From Aliirhizobium smilacinae (lineage in GTDB: Bacteria; Pseudomonadota; Alphaproteobacteria; Rhizobiales; Rhizobiaceae), in contig NZ_VDMN01000003.1 of the NCBI RefSeq assembly GCF_006335145.1, positions 248,001-312,000 on the forward strand: a DNA stretch of 64,000 nt. The letters are read 5' to 3'. The notes beneath the pieces were generated by a model that saw only the letters and a list, made by a program, of their open reading frames with translations, was not told where the DNA came from and did no database searches. Below, piece by piece: positions 9,553 through 18,083 of this stretch. The position numbers were made by a program, and so were the translations under genes. Each line of letters begins with the position of its first letter. Position 1 is the stretch's first letter.

Positions 9553-10626
9553 ATGTTATCCAAGCTTCGGCGTTTCCAGAAACTCTTCGCGATCGTCACG
9601 ATCGGAATGGCAGTTTCGCTAACTGCCGTCGATTTTGCGGAGGCGCGTCGCGCCGGCGGCGGTTCCAGCTTCGGCAGCCGCGGCACGCGCACATTCGCGG
9701 CACCGCCGGCCACCAGCACTGCACCGGGTGCAGCCAGTGGCATCAACCGCTCGATGACCCCGAACACGCAGCAGAATGCGGCAAGCCCTGCCAATGGCAT
9801 GGGCGCGCAGGCAGCACAGCAGCGCCGTCCGGGCATGTTCGGTGGTATGTTTGGCGGCATTCTCGGTGGTCTTGCGCTCGGCGGCCTGTTCGGCATGCTG
9901 ATGGGCGGCGGTTTCGGCGGTATGGCCGGCTTCTTCGGAATGCTGCTGCAGATCGCGCTGATCGCTGGTCTCGCAATGCTGGCCTTCCGCTTCTTTGCCC
10001 GTCGCCAGCAGCAGCAAGCAGCCGGTCCGGCCGGTAACGCCCGCAACAGCTACGGCTCTGATGATCAGGCACAGCAGCACAACAACGCCTATCAGCAGGC
10101 ACCGCAGCAGAATCAGGGCGGTTTCCAGATCCCGAAGATCGGTTCGCTCGGCGGCGGCGCTGGCGGATTCGGTGGTGGCCATCAGGCTGCTCCGCGCCAA
10201 GCAGGCCCGGATACGGACGAAATCGGCATCACCAGCCGAGACCTCGGCCAGTTCGAAAAGCTGCTGACCGACGTGCAGGGTGCTTATGCAGACGAAAACT
10301 ATGCCAAGCTGCGTGACCTCACCACGCCGGAGGCCATGTCTTATCTGGCCGAAGAACTGGGTGAAAACGCAACCAACGGCGTGAAGAACGAAGTTCGCGA
10401 CGTAACCCTGCTGCAGGGTGATCTTGCCGAAGCCTGGCGTGAAAACGGTCAGGAATTTGCGACGGTCGCAATGCGTTACTCCTCGGTCGATTTCCTGCGC
10501 GACCGCAAGACCGGCGAAGTTGCCGATGGCGATCCGAATGCGATCACCGAAACTGTGGAAGTCTGGACCTTCGTGCGCAAGCCGGCCAATGACTGGAAGC
10601 TTTCGGCAATCCAGTCTGCTGCCTAA
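9553..10626 (+). CDS. Tim44-like domain protein, secreted or membrane-anchored
   Basis: A 357-aa protein in three parts. Residues about 1-33 are an N-terminal signal or anchor (RFQKLFAIVTIGMAVSLTAV ... EARRAGGG). A Gly/Met-rich hydrophobic segment at about 95-155 (repeats of GGMFGG, GGLALGGLFGML) could cross the membrane. A Gln/Gly-rich linker leads to a C-terminal Tim44-like domain (about 215-357: ITSRDLGQFEKLLTDVQGAY ... VEVWTFVRKPANDWKLSAIQ). This layout is common in alphaproteobacteria. The domain is shared with mitochondrial Tim44 and MRPL45, but no bacterial function is established. AGAGGAGAATTTT gives a good ribosome binding site. Confidence 0.85.
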   Translation: MLSKLRRFQKLFAIVTIGMAVSLTAVDFAEARRAGGGSSFGSRGTRTFAAPPATSTAPGAASGINRSMTPNTQQNAASPANGMGAQAAQQRRPGMFGGMFGGILGGLALGGLFGMLMGGGFGGMAGFFGMLLQIALIAGLAMLAFRFFARRQQQQAAGPAGNARNSYGSDDQAQQHNNAYQQAPQQNQGGFQIPKIGSLGGGAGGFGGGHQAAPRQAGPDTDEIGITSRDLGQFEKLLTDVQGAYADENYAKLRDLTTPEAMSYLAEELGENATNGVKNEVRDVTLLQGDLAEAWRENGQEFATVAMRYSSVDFLRDRKTGEVADGDPNAITETVEVWTFVRKPANDWKLSAIQSAA

Positions 10627-10631
10627 GGCAC

Positions 10632-11066
10632 TTATATGTTGAGGAGTTCGGCGGTCTTGCCGTCGTGCTCCCCGTTGTAGAAAATGTGAAGGGCTCGCTC
10701 GTAAGGTGAGCCCTTTTCGCTGACCAGATGAAAAAGGGTCATCGAGCTCCTGAATTTCATATCGTCCGTCGCACCGAGAATCTCGCCTGCACCGCGACCT
10801 TCGTGTGCCAGCATGGCTGAGGTGCATTCTCCAAGCCGCCAGCCGAGGAGGGGATGATCGAGATAGGCCACGGCTTCCGCCCGCGAGCGTATGGCGAAGC
10901 GCTGCGATGTGGCGGATTCACCCAGGCCGCTGATCTGCGGGAAGATATACCACATCCAATGGCTTCGCTTCTGCCCGTCACGCAGTTCCGCGATCACCTG
11001 ATTGTAGATGGAGGCCTGTGCCTCGACAAAACGGGTCAGGTCAAAAGGGATAAACTGATCATTCAT
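10632..11066 (-). CDS. DUF1810 family protein
   Basis: A 144-aa cytoplasmic protein of the DUF1810 (YfiR/calpastatin-annotated) family. Family features are FDLTRFVEAQ at the start, the WMWYIFPQISGLG block, and LGWRLGECTSAML. The ATG at 11066 follows GGTGAGGAGCAATTC; the frame stays open further upstream without a better start. It converges on the Tim44-like gene with only 5 bases between the two stops. Function unknown. Confidence 0.85.
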   Translation of the reverse strand: MNDQFIPFDLTRFVEAQASIYNQVIAELRDGQKRSHWMWYIFPQISGLGESATSQRFAIRSRAEAVAYLDHPLLGWRLGECTSAMLAHEGRGAGEILGATDDMKFRSSMTLFHLVSEKGSPYERALHIFYNGEHDGKTAELLNI

Positions 11067-11164
11067 GAATTGCTCCTCACCCCAATTATGGCATGAAGTC
11101 GGAGAAAGATGATATTTTTGCGGCCGCACTTTTTTATGCTGCGCTGCACCCTAACTGAACGGCG

Positions 11165-12286
11165 ATGGACCAGTTTATCGCAGAGTTCCGCCAATACACA
11201 GATTGGCTGCCAAACTGGATGGTGAGCCTCGGCGTTCTGGCCGTTGCCATCCTGATCGGTCTTGCCATTCACCGTCTGGCATTCCGTATTCTGACGCGCG
11301 TTGTCGAGAACAAGGATCTGTTCTGGCGCTCCATCGTGTCGAGGGGAAAACGGCCGCTGCGGCTCGCCATTCTCACATTCACGCTGTCCTTTGCCGCTTC
11401 AGTCGCGCCGCTTGCTGCGCGTCCGGCGGAAATCATTCGCCATATTCTGCTGATCGCGTTCATCCTCGTCCTCGGCTGGTCGACAAAGGCGGCGCTGCAT
11501 ATCTGGATGACCGTCTATCTGCGGCGCTTCAAGCTGGATGCGGAAGACAATCTGCTTGCCCGCACCCATGTCACCCAGTCACGGATTGCCGAACGCATTG
11601 CGGGCGCGATGATCGTTGTGCTGACCGTTGCCGCGATGCTGATGACGTTTCCGGCAGTGCAGCAATATGGTGTCAGCGTGCTGGCATCGGCAGGCGTGGC
11701 CGGTATCGTTCTCGGCCTGGCCCTGCAGCCGATGTTGAAAAACATATTTGCCGGTATCCAGCTTGCGATCACCCAGCCGATCCGCATCGACGATGCGCTG
11801 ATTGTTGAAGGCGAGTGGGGCAATGTCGAGGAAATCACGGCAACCTATGTCGTGGTCAAGCTTTGGGACTGGCGGCGAATGATCCTGCCGCTTTCGTACT
11901 TCATCGAGAACCCTTTCCAGAACTGGACACGCGAAAGCTCGGCTCTGATCGGCACGGTGATGATCTATCTCGACTACACGATCCCTGTATCGGTGGTGCG
12001 CAAGAAGGTTGAGGAGATCGTCGCAGCATCGCCTTTATGGGACAGGCGTGTGGTGGCGGTGCAGGTGACGGATTTCCGCGAAAACGTCATGGAAATACGG
12101 ATTCTCGCATCCTCAAGCAGCGCGCCGAAGGTGTTCGACATTCGTTGCGAGGTGCGTGAAAAACTGGTCGAGTTCGTTCAGCGGGAATATCCACAGGCGC
12201 TGCCGAAGGTGCGCACCGATCGCCATCTCGACGGCAACGGCGCAGCCGTGGTCGGCGCTGCGCAGCACTCGGCGTTGCAGTCCTGA
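11165..12286 (+). CDS. Mechanosensitive ion channel family protein (MscS type)
   Basis: Inner-membrane MscS-superfamily channel of 373 aa. It has about four or five N-terminal hydrophobic helices (from WMVSLGVLAVAILIGLAI on). The pore helix and beta domain are recognisable: VSVLASAGVAGIVLGLALQPMLKNIFAGIQLAITQP (about 170-205) and IVEGEWGNVEEITATYVVVKLWDWRRMILPLSYF (about 216-250). It is expected to open under membrane tension. There is only a weak ribosome binding site before the ATG. The C-terminus is short, without extra sensory domains. Confidence 0.93.
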   Translation: MDQFIAEFRQYTDWLPNWMVSLGVLAVAILIGLAIHRLAFRILTRVVENKDLFWRSIVSRGKRPLRLAILTFTLSFAASVAPLAARPAEIIRHILLIAFILVLGWSTKAALHIWMTVYLRRFKLDAEDNLLARTHVTQSRIAERIAGAMIVVLTVAAMLMTFPAVQQYGVSVLASAGVAGIVLGLALQPMLKNIFAGIQLAITQPIRIDDALIVEGEWGNVEEITATYVVVKLWDWRRMILPLSYFIENPFQNWTRESSALIGTVMIYLDYTIPVSVVRKKVEEIVAASPLWDRRVVAVQVTDFRENVMEIRILASSSSAPKVFDIRCEVREKLVEFVQREYPQALPKVRTDRHLDGNGAAVVGAAQHSALQS

Positions 12287-12421
12287 TGCGGGGATGCTTG
12301 CATGCGGTAAGAATAGTTTCTATATCCGCTCGACATTGCCCGGCCGGCGGACGATCCCGCCTCGGGCGCAACATGCCGCTGATCGCGTCAGGGCATCAGA
12401 CATTGCAGCGAGAGTTGTCCC

Positions 12422-13618
12422 GTGAATACGCTGGATTTTGACAAGAAGCCGGAAGATACGCGCGTTGTCGTCGCCATGTCGGGCGGCGTGGATTCCTCTG
12501 TCGTGGCCGGGCTTTTGAAGCAACAGGGCTACGACGTTCTGGGTATCACGCTGCAGCTTTACGATCATGGCGCAGCGGTTCACCGCGCCGGTTCGTGCTG
12601 TGCGGGCCAGGATATCGACGATGCGCGGCGGGTTTCTGAAACGCTTGGCATTCCGCATTATGTGCTGGATTACGAAAAGCGTTTCCGCGAGACAGTGATC
12701 AATCCGTTCGCCGAAGCTTATGCGATGGGCGAAACGCCGGTTCCCTGCGTTGCCTGCAACCAGACGGTCAAGTTCGCCGATCTTCTGGCGACCGCGCGGG
12801 AGCTCGGTGCCGATGCGCTGGCGACCGGTCACTATATCCGTTCAGCCGCCAACCCGACGTCGGCAAATCCGAACCGGCGCGCGCTTTATCGCCCGATCGA
12901 CAGCGATCGCGACCAGAGCTGGTTCCTGTTCGCCACGACGCAGGAGCAGATCGACTATCTGCGCTTTCCGCTCGGCGGCATGTCCAAGGCGCAGGTGAGG
13001 GAGCTTGCCGAAGAGATGGGGCTGGTTGTCGCCAAGAAGGCCGACAGCCAGGACATCTGCTTCGTGCCTGCCGGCAAATATGCCGACATCATCAACAAGG
13101 TAAAGCCGAACGCGGCGCTTGTCGGCGATATCGTGCATATGGACGGGCGCGTGCTCGGCCGGCACGAGGGTATCGTTCATTATACGATCGGCCAGCGAAA
13201 AGGCTTAGGCGTCGCGACGGGCGAGCCGCTTTACGTCGTCTACCTCGATGCGCGCTCGCGCCGTGTCATCGTCGGCCCCAAGGAAGCGCTCGATACGCAC
13301 CGCGTCTACCTGCGCGACATGAACTGGATCGGTGATTCGCCGCTCGAAGACGATGCGCGCGACGGCTTTGCATGTTTCGCCAAGGTTCGCTCCACCCGTC
13401 CGCCGACGCCGGCTGTGCTGCATGTCGATGAGCGCGGTATCTATGTCGATCTCTCGATCGGCGAGGCTGGTGTCGCACCAGGACAGGCATGCGTGCTTTA
13501 TTCCGCACCGGGAGCCGACGCTCGGGTTTATGGCGGCGGTTTCATCGAGCGCTCCGAGCGGGCGGAAGAGGCCGAGGTCTCGTTGAGGCAGTTGCTGGCA
13601 CAGCCCGTGGCCGCTTGA
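12422..13618 (+). CDS. mnmA: tRNA-uridine 2-sulfurtransferase MnmA
   Basis: Thiolates U34 at the wobble position of Lys, Glu and Gln tRNAs in the cytoplasm, using ATP and sulfur relayed from IscS. At 398 aa it is slightly longer than the E. coli enzyme. The PP-loop is SGGVDSS (residues 20-26). The catalytic cysteine pair is C112 (ACNQTVKF) and C213 (DICFVP), and the C-terminal barrel contains TIGQRKGLG. The start is GTG at 12422 after GCGAGAGTTGTCCC. A tRNA gene lies 156 bases downstream. Confidence 0.95.
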   Translation: MNTLDFDKKPEDTRVVVAMSGGVDSSVVAGLLKQQGYDVLGITLQLYDHGAAVHRAGSCCAGQDIDDARRVSETLGIPHYVLDYEKRFRETVINPFAEAYAMGETPVPCVACNQTVKFADLLATARELGADALATGHYIRSAANPTSANPNRRALYRPIDSDRDQSWFLFATTQEQIDYLRFPLGGMSKAQVRELAEEMGLVVAKKADSQDICFVPAGKYADIINKVKPNAALVGDIVHMDGRVLGRHEGIVHYTIGQRKGLGVATGEPLYVVYLDARSRRVIVGPKEALDTHRVYLRDMNWIGDSPLEDDARDGFACFAKVRSTRPPTPAVLHVDERGIYVDLSIGEAGVAPGQACVLYSAPGADARVYGGGFIERSERAEEAEVSLRQLLAQPVAA

Positions 13619-13703
13619 GGTCAGGTATTTCCTTGCCTTGAAAGGCTTGGAAGACGCGGAAAACGAAGGTGCAAAACTCCTCCGTTTTTCTCCGTTCATA
13701 TGC

Positions 13704-13732
13704 TTGACACTTCAGTGATACGGGCTTTATAA
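13704..13732 (+). promoter_or_regulatory. Sigma-70-type promoter of tRNA-Met
   Basis: TTGACA at 13704-13709, a 17-base spacer, then TTATAA at 13727-13732, about 42 bases before the mature tRNA. The match to the vegetative consensus is near-perfect, as expected for a stable-RNA promoter. Confidence 0.75.
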
Positions 13733-13774
13733 GCCGCACATCCAAACGGGCCGAGCCAATCGCACGGCCCTTGT

Positions 13775-13851
13775 GGCGGGGTAGCTCAGGTGGTTAGAGC
13801 AGCGGAATCATAATCCGCGTGTCGGGGGTTCAAGTCCCTCTCCCGCTACCA
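13775..13851 (+). tRNA. tRNA-Met (anticodon CAT)
   Basis: A full 77-nt cloverleaf. The acceptor stem is GGCGGGG with TCCCGCT (G-U at both ends). The D arm is GCTC...GAGC, the anticodon stem GCGGA/TCCGC with loop ATCATAA (anticodon CAT), and the T arm GGGGG-TTCAAGT-CCCTC. Discriminator A and CCA are encoded. The sequence looks like elongator Met; a lysidine-modified Ile2 tRNA also carries CAT and is not formally excluded. Confidence 0.95.
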
Positions 13852-13909
13852 TTCATCCCCAGCCTTGAGCGTGTGATCGTAATCAGCTTTCCCGGATGGC
13901 TCTATCGTG

Positions 13910-14578
13910 ATGAATGTGCTTTCCGATGTCTCTCCCATCTACAATCCTCCGATGGACCCGTATGTCACGGTTCTTTACCGTGACCGCGATTTTCTGGTGT
14001 GCGACAAGCCGAGCGGCCTTCTTTCCGTTCCCGGACGTCATCCTGCCCTGAGCGATAGTCTTCTGACGCGCGTGCAGAAGGATTTTCCCGAAGCGCTGAT
14101 CGTTCACCGGCTCGACAAGGATACATCCGGCATCGTGCTGATGTCGCTAAACCGCAAGGCGCATGCTTTTGTCGCGCAGCAGTTTGAGACGCGCACGACC
14201 AGGAAATCCTATGTTGCCGAAGTCTGGGGCAGGGTTGAGGGCGAGGAGGGGACAATCGATCTGCCTCTTGCCATCGATCCCGACAACAAGCCCCGGCACC
14301 GGGTCGATTACGAACACGGCAAGCCCGCACTGACGCGCTGGCAGGTGCTGGGTTTTGGCGAGAACAGGACGCGTCTTCGTCTGTTTCCGATGACCGGACG
14401 AACGCATCAATTACGGGTGCACATGAAATCGATGGGTCATGTTATTCTTGGCGATGAGTTTTACGCAGAGGGCGAGGCATTGGCTGCTGCGGATCGCCTG
14501 CTTCTCCATGCCGAGGAACTGACCTTCCGCAAGCCGGACGGGTCGGATGTCACGTTCACAGCCCCAACCCCGTTCTGA
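13910..14578 (+). CDS. RluA-family pseudouridine synthase
   Basis: Isomerises uridine to pseudouridine in rRNA and/or tRNA. At 222 aa it is a single-domain enzyme without an S4 domain, closest in layout to RluA. The catalytic Asp is D69 in HRLDKDTSG. DRDFLVCDKPSGLLSVPGR and the C-terminal RLFPMTGRTHQLRVHM are family motifs. The frame opens GTG-ATG; the ATG at 13910 is chosen, without a clear ribosome binding site, and GTG at 13907 is equally possible. rsmJ follows 12 bases later, so both RNA-modifying genes are probably co-transcribed. Confidence 0.92.
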   Translation: MNVLSDVSPIYNPPMDPYVTVLYRDRDFLVCDKPSGLLSVPGRHPALSDSLLTRVQKDFPEALIVHRLDKDTSGIVLMSLNRKAHAFVAQQFETRTTRKSYVAEVWGRVEGEEGTIDLPLAIDPDNKPRHRVDYEHGKPALTRWQVLGFGENRTRLRLFPMTGRTHQLRVHMKSMGHVILGDEFYAEGEALAAADRLLLHAEELTFRKPDGSDVTFTAPTPF

Positions 14579-14590
14579 GACCGATCAGCC

Positions 14591-15217
14591 GTGCAGAAAT
14601 TCGAAAAATCCGATCTGATTGTCGATTTCGTTGGCGGTGCGGTCGGTCACCGCTTCCGCTCGAACGAGGGTCGCAAGCAGGGGCTGGCGAAAGCCGTCGG
14701 CTTTTCCGGCAACAAGGCCCCGGAAGTCGTCGATGCGACGGCGGGTCTTGGCCGCGATGCGTTTCTTCTCGCCTCGCTTGGAGCACATGTCACGCTGATC
14801 GAGCGCTCCGAGGCAATGTATGCTCTGCTTGCAGAAGGGCTGAGGCAGGCTGAGGCGGAAGGCGGGCGCCATGCGGAGACGGTGGCACGGATGACGCTGA
14901 TCCACGGCGATTCCTGCGCTCTGCTGCCGCAGTTGAAGCCGAAGATAGTTCTTATCGATCCCATGCATCCCCCTCGCGACAAGACCGCGCTGGTGAAGAA
15001 GGAAATGCGATTGATACGGGAGATCGTCGGTGACGACCCGGACTCCGCAGAACTGATGCGGGTCGCACTGGAGAGCGCTCAAAGCAGAGTGGTTCTGAAA
15101 TGGCCGCTGCGTGCAGATCCGATGGCGGGCATTCGCAGGCCCAGCCACCAGATCGTCGGAAAAAGCACCCGCTATGATGTCTTCGTTACCGCGAAGACCA
15201 CCGGAGATGTATCGTAA
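14591..15217 (+). CDS. rsmJ: 16S rRNA (guanine-N2)-methyltransferase RsmJ
   Basis: SAM-dependent methyltransferase expected to methylate G1516 of 16S rRNA. The 208 aa carry the RsmJ pattern: the SAM loop VVDATAGLGRDAFLLASLG, the catalytic-loop variant DPMHPPR (E. coli type DPMYP) and LKWPLRADP near the end. The start is GTG at 14591. There is no good ribosome binding site in the 12-base gap, which suggests translational coupling to the pseudouridine synthase upstream. Confidence 0.9.
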   Translation: MQKFEKSDLIVDFVGGAVGHRFRSNEGRKQGLAKAVGFSGNKAPEVVDATAGLGRDAFLLASLGAHVTLIERSEAMYALLAEGLRQAEAEGGRHAETVARMTLIHGDSCALLPQLKPKIVLIDPMHPPRDKTALVKKEMRLIREIVGDDPDSAELMRVALESAQSRVVLKWPLRADPMAGIRRPSHQIVGKSTRYDVFVTAKTTGDVS

Positions 15218-15259
15218 CAACTTGCGGATCGGAGAGGTTTGGCTTCTCCGGGCAGGTCA

Positions 15260-16621
15260 TTATCCCCTGATGACGTCTTCGTATTGAAGTGCCGTCGTCA
15301 GCAGCTTCGTATCGTCGCCGGCAACGCCTGACAGAAGGAAGCCGACCGGCATTCCGGCGTCGCCGGTGCCGCAGGGAATGGAGACGCCGCACCAGTCGAG
15401 GAAATTGCCGAAGCCGGTGTTGCGCAGCGTCTTGCCGTTGGTGGCGAAGAACAGGTCGTCATCGCCGAGCAAGGGATCGATCGCCGGTGCGACATGGGCG
15501 ATGGAGGGGAAGGCCACGAGGCGTCCGGCAAGCAGCTCCTCGGTTTCCTGTGTCAGGCGGCGGCGGATGTCGAGAATGTCGATATAGTCCGACATCGTCG
15601 TCTTTTCACCGAGTCTGATACGGGCGACGACACGCGGATCGATCTCGTCGGCAATGGCGCCCGTCAGGCGTTCGCGATGCAGGGCAAAAGCTTCGGCCGT
15701 TACCAGCGCTCCACGGGCTTTGACGAGGTCGGCAATGGCATCGAATGCCGGAATGCGAATGCGTTCGATCCGGGCGCCGGCTTTTTCAAGTCGCGCGAGG
15801 GCTGCTTCGAAAGCCTCGACAACGCCGCTTTCAGCTCCGTCAAACACACCGTTTTCGGGAACCACGATATCGAGTTTCGTATCAGTATTGCGCATGACGT
15901 CAGGGCGGGTCGCGCCGCGCATGGCCGCATCCACCCAGATCGCATCCTGCACGGTTCGGCTGAGCGGCCCAAGGCAATCGAGGCTCTCTGCCAGCGGGAA
16001 GACGCCGTTCATCGAATACCGGCCGCGGCTTGCCTTGTATCCGACGATACCGTTGAAGGCCGCTGGGATGCGGATCGAGCCGCCGGTATCGGTGCCGATG
16101 GCAACCGGTACGAGGCCTGCCGCTACCGCAACTGCGGAACCGGAGGAGGAGCCGCCCGGCACACGGGGCACGTCCGTGCTTCTCGGATTGTGCGGCGTGC
16201 CGTAATGCGGGTTGATGCCGATGCCGGAAAAGGCGAACTCGCTCATGTTGGTGCGGCCGATCGCGACCATGCCGGATTGCCGTACGAGATCGACAACGGC
16301 TGCATCTTTCGTCGCCGCTGCGTTATGCGACAGAACGGTCGAGCCTGCCGTGGTCGCCAGTCCCTCTATGTCGAACAGGTCCTTCCAGGCAATCGGAATG
16401 CCGTCCAGCCAGCCGAGCGCGCGGCCTTCCGAGACACGCTTCGCGGCGGCGGCCGCTTCGCTCATCGCGCGATCCTTCAGGAGCGAGACGAAAACGGATT
16501 TGTCAGGGTGGCGATCGATGGCATCGAAGACGGCTTCGGCTATTTCGACCGGGCTCATGATGCCCGAATGGATCAACATCGACAGTTCGGCAACAGACAT
16601 GCCGGAAACGGGTCTTCTCAC
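15260..16621 (-). CDS. Amidase (amidase-signature family)
   Basis: A 453-aa amidase-signature hydrolase, cytoplasmic. The Ser-cisSer-Lys triad is visible: Lys in IAWKDLFDIEG, the cis-Ser in GGSSSGSAV and the nucleophile Ser in TDTGGSIRIPAAF. Family members hydrolyse small amides or act as GatA. It is shorter in the C-terminal part than GatA and has no GatB/GatC neighbour, so a catabolic amidase is more likely; the substrate is unknown. The start is GTG at 16621 after GGAAGCATCC. No operon partner. Confidence 0.9.
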   Translation of the reverse strand: MRRPVSGMSVAELSMLIHSGIMSPVEIAEAVFDAIDRHPDKSVFVSLLKDRAMSEAAAAAKRVSEGRALGWLDGIPIAWKDLFDIEGLATTAGSTVLSHNAAATKDAAVVDLVRQSGMVAIGRTNMSEFAFSGIGINPHYGTPHNPRSTDVPRVPGGSSSGSAVAVAAGLVPVAIGTDTGGSIRIPAAFNGIVGYKASRGRYSMNGVFPLAESLDCLGPLSRTVQDAIWVDAAMRGATRPDVMRNTDTKLDIVVPENGVFDGAESGVVEAFEAALARLEKAGARIERIRIPAFDAIADLVKARGALVTAEAFALHRERLTGAIADEIDPRVVARIRLGEKTTMSDYIDILDIRRRLTQETEELLAGRLVAFPSIAHVAPAIDPLLGDDDLFFATNGKTLRNTGFGNFLDWCGVSIPCGTGDAGMPVGFLLSGVAGDDTKLLTTALQYEDVIRG

Positions 16622-16795
16622 GGATGCTTCCTTGAATGGGCTGGCTTGAATGGACTGACTTCATCGGACTGGTCGATATCCAGATTTATCCGATATCTTT
16701 CGCAAGGGTAGCGGAATTATCCGTCGGGCCCTATTTCATTGCCATACTCACCGAGAAAGATCGCGCAGCCGATCTTTGTGTTCAAGGATGACGCC

Positions 16796-17092
16796 ATGAA
16801 ACCGGCCCTTGTCTTATCCATTTTAGCCCTCGCTCTTGCTGGCTGTTCGGCCTCGGCCACAACTGTCGGCTATAATTTTAACTCGGGAGCAGGTCTCGCT
16901 CCCATACCCGGCAGCATTACCTATGGCGGCCAGCCACGTACCAGGCTGACCAAATCCCCGATAGGCAGCACGTTCTCTCATGAATTTACCAACCAGTTGG
17001 GTAGGGAGGTTCACGAAACCTACATGATCGAACCGGATCGGAGCCTGAAAATCGTCGATCGGTACGTCAAGCGCGAACGGATCTGGGACTGA
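16796..17092 (+). CDS. Small predicted lipoprotein, hypothetical
   Basis: A 98-aa protein with a lipoprotein signal (MKPALVLSILALALAGC; lipobox LAGC, Cys at about 17). The mature part is Gly-poor and basic, with no domain I recognise. It ends in DRYVKRERIWD. The ATG at 16796 is preceded by AAGGATGACGCC. An ATG at 16739 in the same frame would disrupt the signal peptide. Isolated gene. Confidence 0.7.
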   Translation: MKPALVLSILALALAGCSASATTVGYNFNSGAGLAPIPGSITYGGQPRTRLTKSPIGSTFSHEFTNQLGREVHETYMIEPDRSLKIVDRYVKRERIWD

Positions 17093-17230
17093 TCTCCAAC
17101 TGAAGTTGCATTTTTGATGGATGCACCTTTTGGGATGGGCAGATTGACGCGCTACATCTTGTTGCCTTGATGATTGCTAATGTTCGGCGGTAGGCATTCT
17201 CCAGAAGATATTCGAGAGGAAGCCGGATCC

Positions 17231-17635
17231 ATGGGACATGACGCGCACTGGCCGACACTTTCGCCCTCTACCACCGGCTTGCGTGGCCGTTGCCCCCGTT
17301 GCGGGCAGGGCCACCTATTCGACGGTTTCCTATCCATGAGGCCGAGCTGTGAAGTCTGCGGACTGGATTATGGATTTGCGGATCCTGCGGACGGGCCTGC
17401 CTTTTTCGTCATCTGTTTCGCCTGCGTGCCCAGCGTTGCGCTTGCTGTTCTGATCGAGGCGATTTACCAGCCGCCGTTCTGGATGCACCTGTTTACCTCG
17501 CTTCCCTTCCTGCTTCTGACCTGCGTGCTGCCGCTCAGGCCGCTTAAAGGCTGGCTGCTGTCCAGTCAGTATTTCGACAAGGCGGAACATGGAAAGCTCG
17601 ACCGGAATTCAGGTTTGAGGCGGGATGGGCCTTAG
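17231..17635 (+). CDS. DUF983 family zinc-ribbon membrane protein
   Basis: A 134-aa inner-membrane protein. Residues about 20-48 form a zinc ribbon with paired CPRCG and CEVCG. Two transmembrane helices follow (FFVICFACVPSVALAVLIEA and LFTSLPFLLLTCVLPL). This is the DUF983 arrangement found across alphaproteobacteria, sometimes near cytochrome oxidase genes; the function is not settled. The ATG at 17231 has GAGAGGAAG ten bases upstream, better than the in-frame ATG at 17174. Confidence 0.85.
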   Translation: MGHDAHWPTLSPSTTGLRGRCPRCGQGHLFDGFLSMRPSCEVCGLDYGFADPADGPAFFVICFACVPSVALAVLIEAIYQPPFWMHLFTSLPFLLLTCVLPLRPLKGWLLSSQYFDKAEHGKLDRNSGLRRDGP

Positions 17636-17691
17636 GCCTCCGCAGCGCTTCAAATAATTTGAAAATGACCGTCAAACAGCGTGTCAATCCG

Positions 17692-17716
17692 GGAACCTTT
17701 TGGAGTTGTGACCGTT
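17692..17716 (+). promoter_or_regulatory. EcfG/RpoE2-type general-stress promoter (small peptides)
   Basis: GGAAC at 17692-17696, 16 bases, then CGTT at 17713-17716. This matches GGAAC-N16-CGTT exactly (GGAAC-N18-TT in the rhizobial form). It ends 29 bases before the ATG of the first 24-residue peptide. Confidence 0.7.
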
Positions 17717-17745
17717 CACTTTTGCGACATCAAAAGGAGAACGTC

Positions 17746-17820
17746 ATGAACAGCATCATCTGGTTGGTCGGAGCAGTCGTGATCGTCATCGCGGTTCTCA
17801 ATCTCGTCGGTTTTGCTTGA
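17746..17820 (+). CDS. 24-residue hydrophobic peptide A
   Basis: A very small ORF: the start peptide MNSIIWLVGAVVIVIAVLNL is followed by VGFA and a stop. AAAAGGAGAACGTC is an excellent ribosome binding site. Nearly the whole peptide is one transmembrane helix with a short polar N-terminus, so insertion in the inner membrane is expected. A paralogue starts 49 bases downstream, and an EcfG-type promoter sits just upstream. No function is known to me. Conservation of the peptide between the two copies, despite synonymous changes, supports translation. Confidence 0.75.
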   Translation: MNSIIWLVGAVVIVIAVLNLVGFA

Positions 17821-17868
17821 CCGAAGGCGACTAGCCTTGCGGTGTTTAAACCTTTTCAGGAGAGTATC

Positions 17869-17943
17869 ATGAACAGCATTGTCTGGCTCGTCGGAGCCGT
17901 TGTCATCGTCCTCGCTATTCTTTCGTTCTTCGGTCTTCGTTGA
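17869..17943 (+). CDS. 24-residue hydrophobic peptide B (paralogue of A)
   Basis: Second copy: MNSIVWLVGAVVIVLAILSF then FGLR and a stop. It has its own ribosome binding site, TTTCAGGAGAGTATC. Residues 1-14 are identical to peptide A except I5V, and the C-terminal third is diverged but still hydrophobic. It ends in Arg, so the C-terminus is probably cytoplasmic or interfacial. It is co-transcribed with peptide A and followed by a terminator. Confidence 0.75.
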   Translation: MNSIVWLVGAVVIVLAILSFFGLR

Positions 17944-17971
17944 TCACACAGAACAATTGCGGCGAAACAGA

Positions 17972-18006
17972 AAACCGCTGGACTGTAAAGTCCGGCGGTT
18001 TCTTTA
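17972..18006 (+). terminator. Rho-independent terminator after small-peptide genes
   Basis: AAACCGCtGGAC-TGTAAA-GTCCgGCGGTTT with a single mismatch, then CTTTAT. It ends the peptide A-B transcript about 30 bases after the second stop. Confidence 0.85.
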
Positions 18007-18083
18007 TGTCGGTCTCAGAGTAGTTTCCGCGCAATTTAGGACGTGAAACCGGTTCACAGTTTTGCTGGAATTGCTCTCTCCGA

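Larger units (their letters stand above)
17735..17943 (+). repeat. Tandem duplication of small-peptide gene
   Basis: Two diverged direct copies (about 17735-17820 and 17858-17943), each a ribosome binding site plus a 75-base ORF. The best-conserved part is the first half of the ORF (ATGAACAGCAT..TCTGG..GTCGGAGC). Many third positions differ, which implies an old duplication kept under protein-level selection. Confidence 0.7.

Noticed and set aside
9619..10827. 402-codon frame antisense to the Tim44-like gene
   Set aside because: Composition artefact of Gly/Ala/Gln-rich sense codons; it runs into the DUF1810 gene.
13775..13851. tRNA as an integration site
   Set aside because: I looked for an integrase or a repeated tRNA 3' end downstream; the next genes are RNA-modification genes and no repeat is visible.
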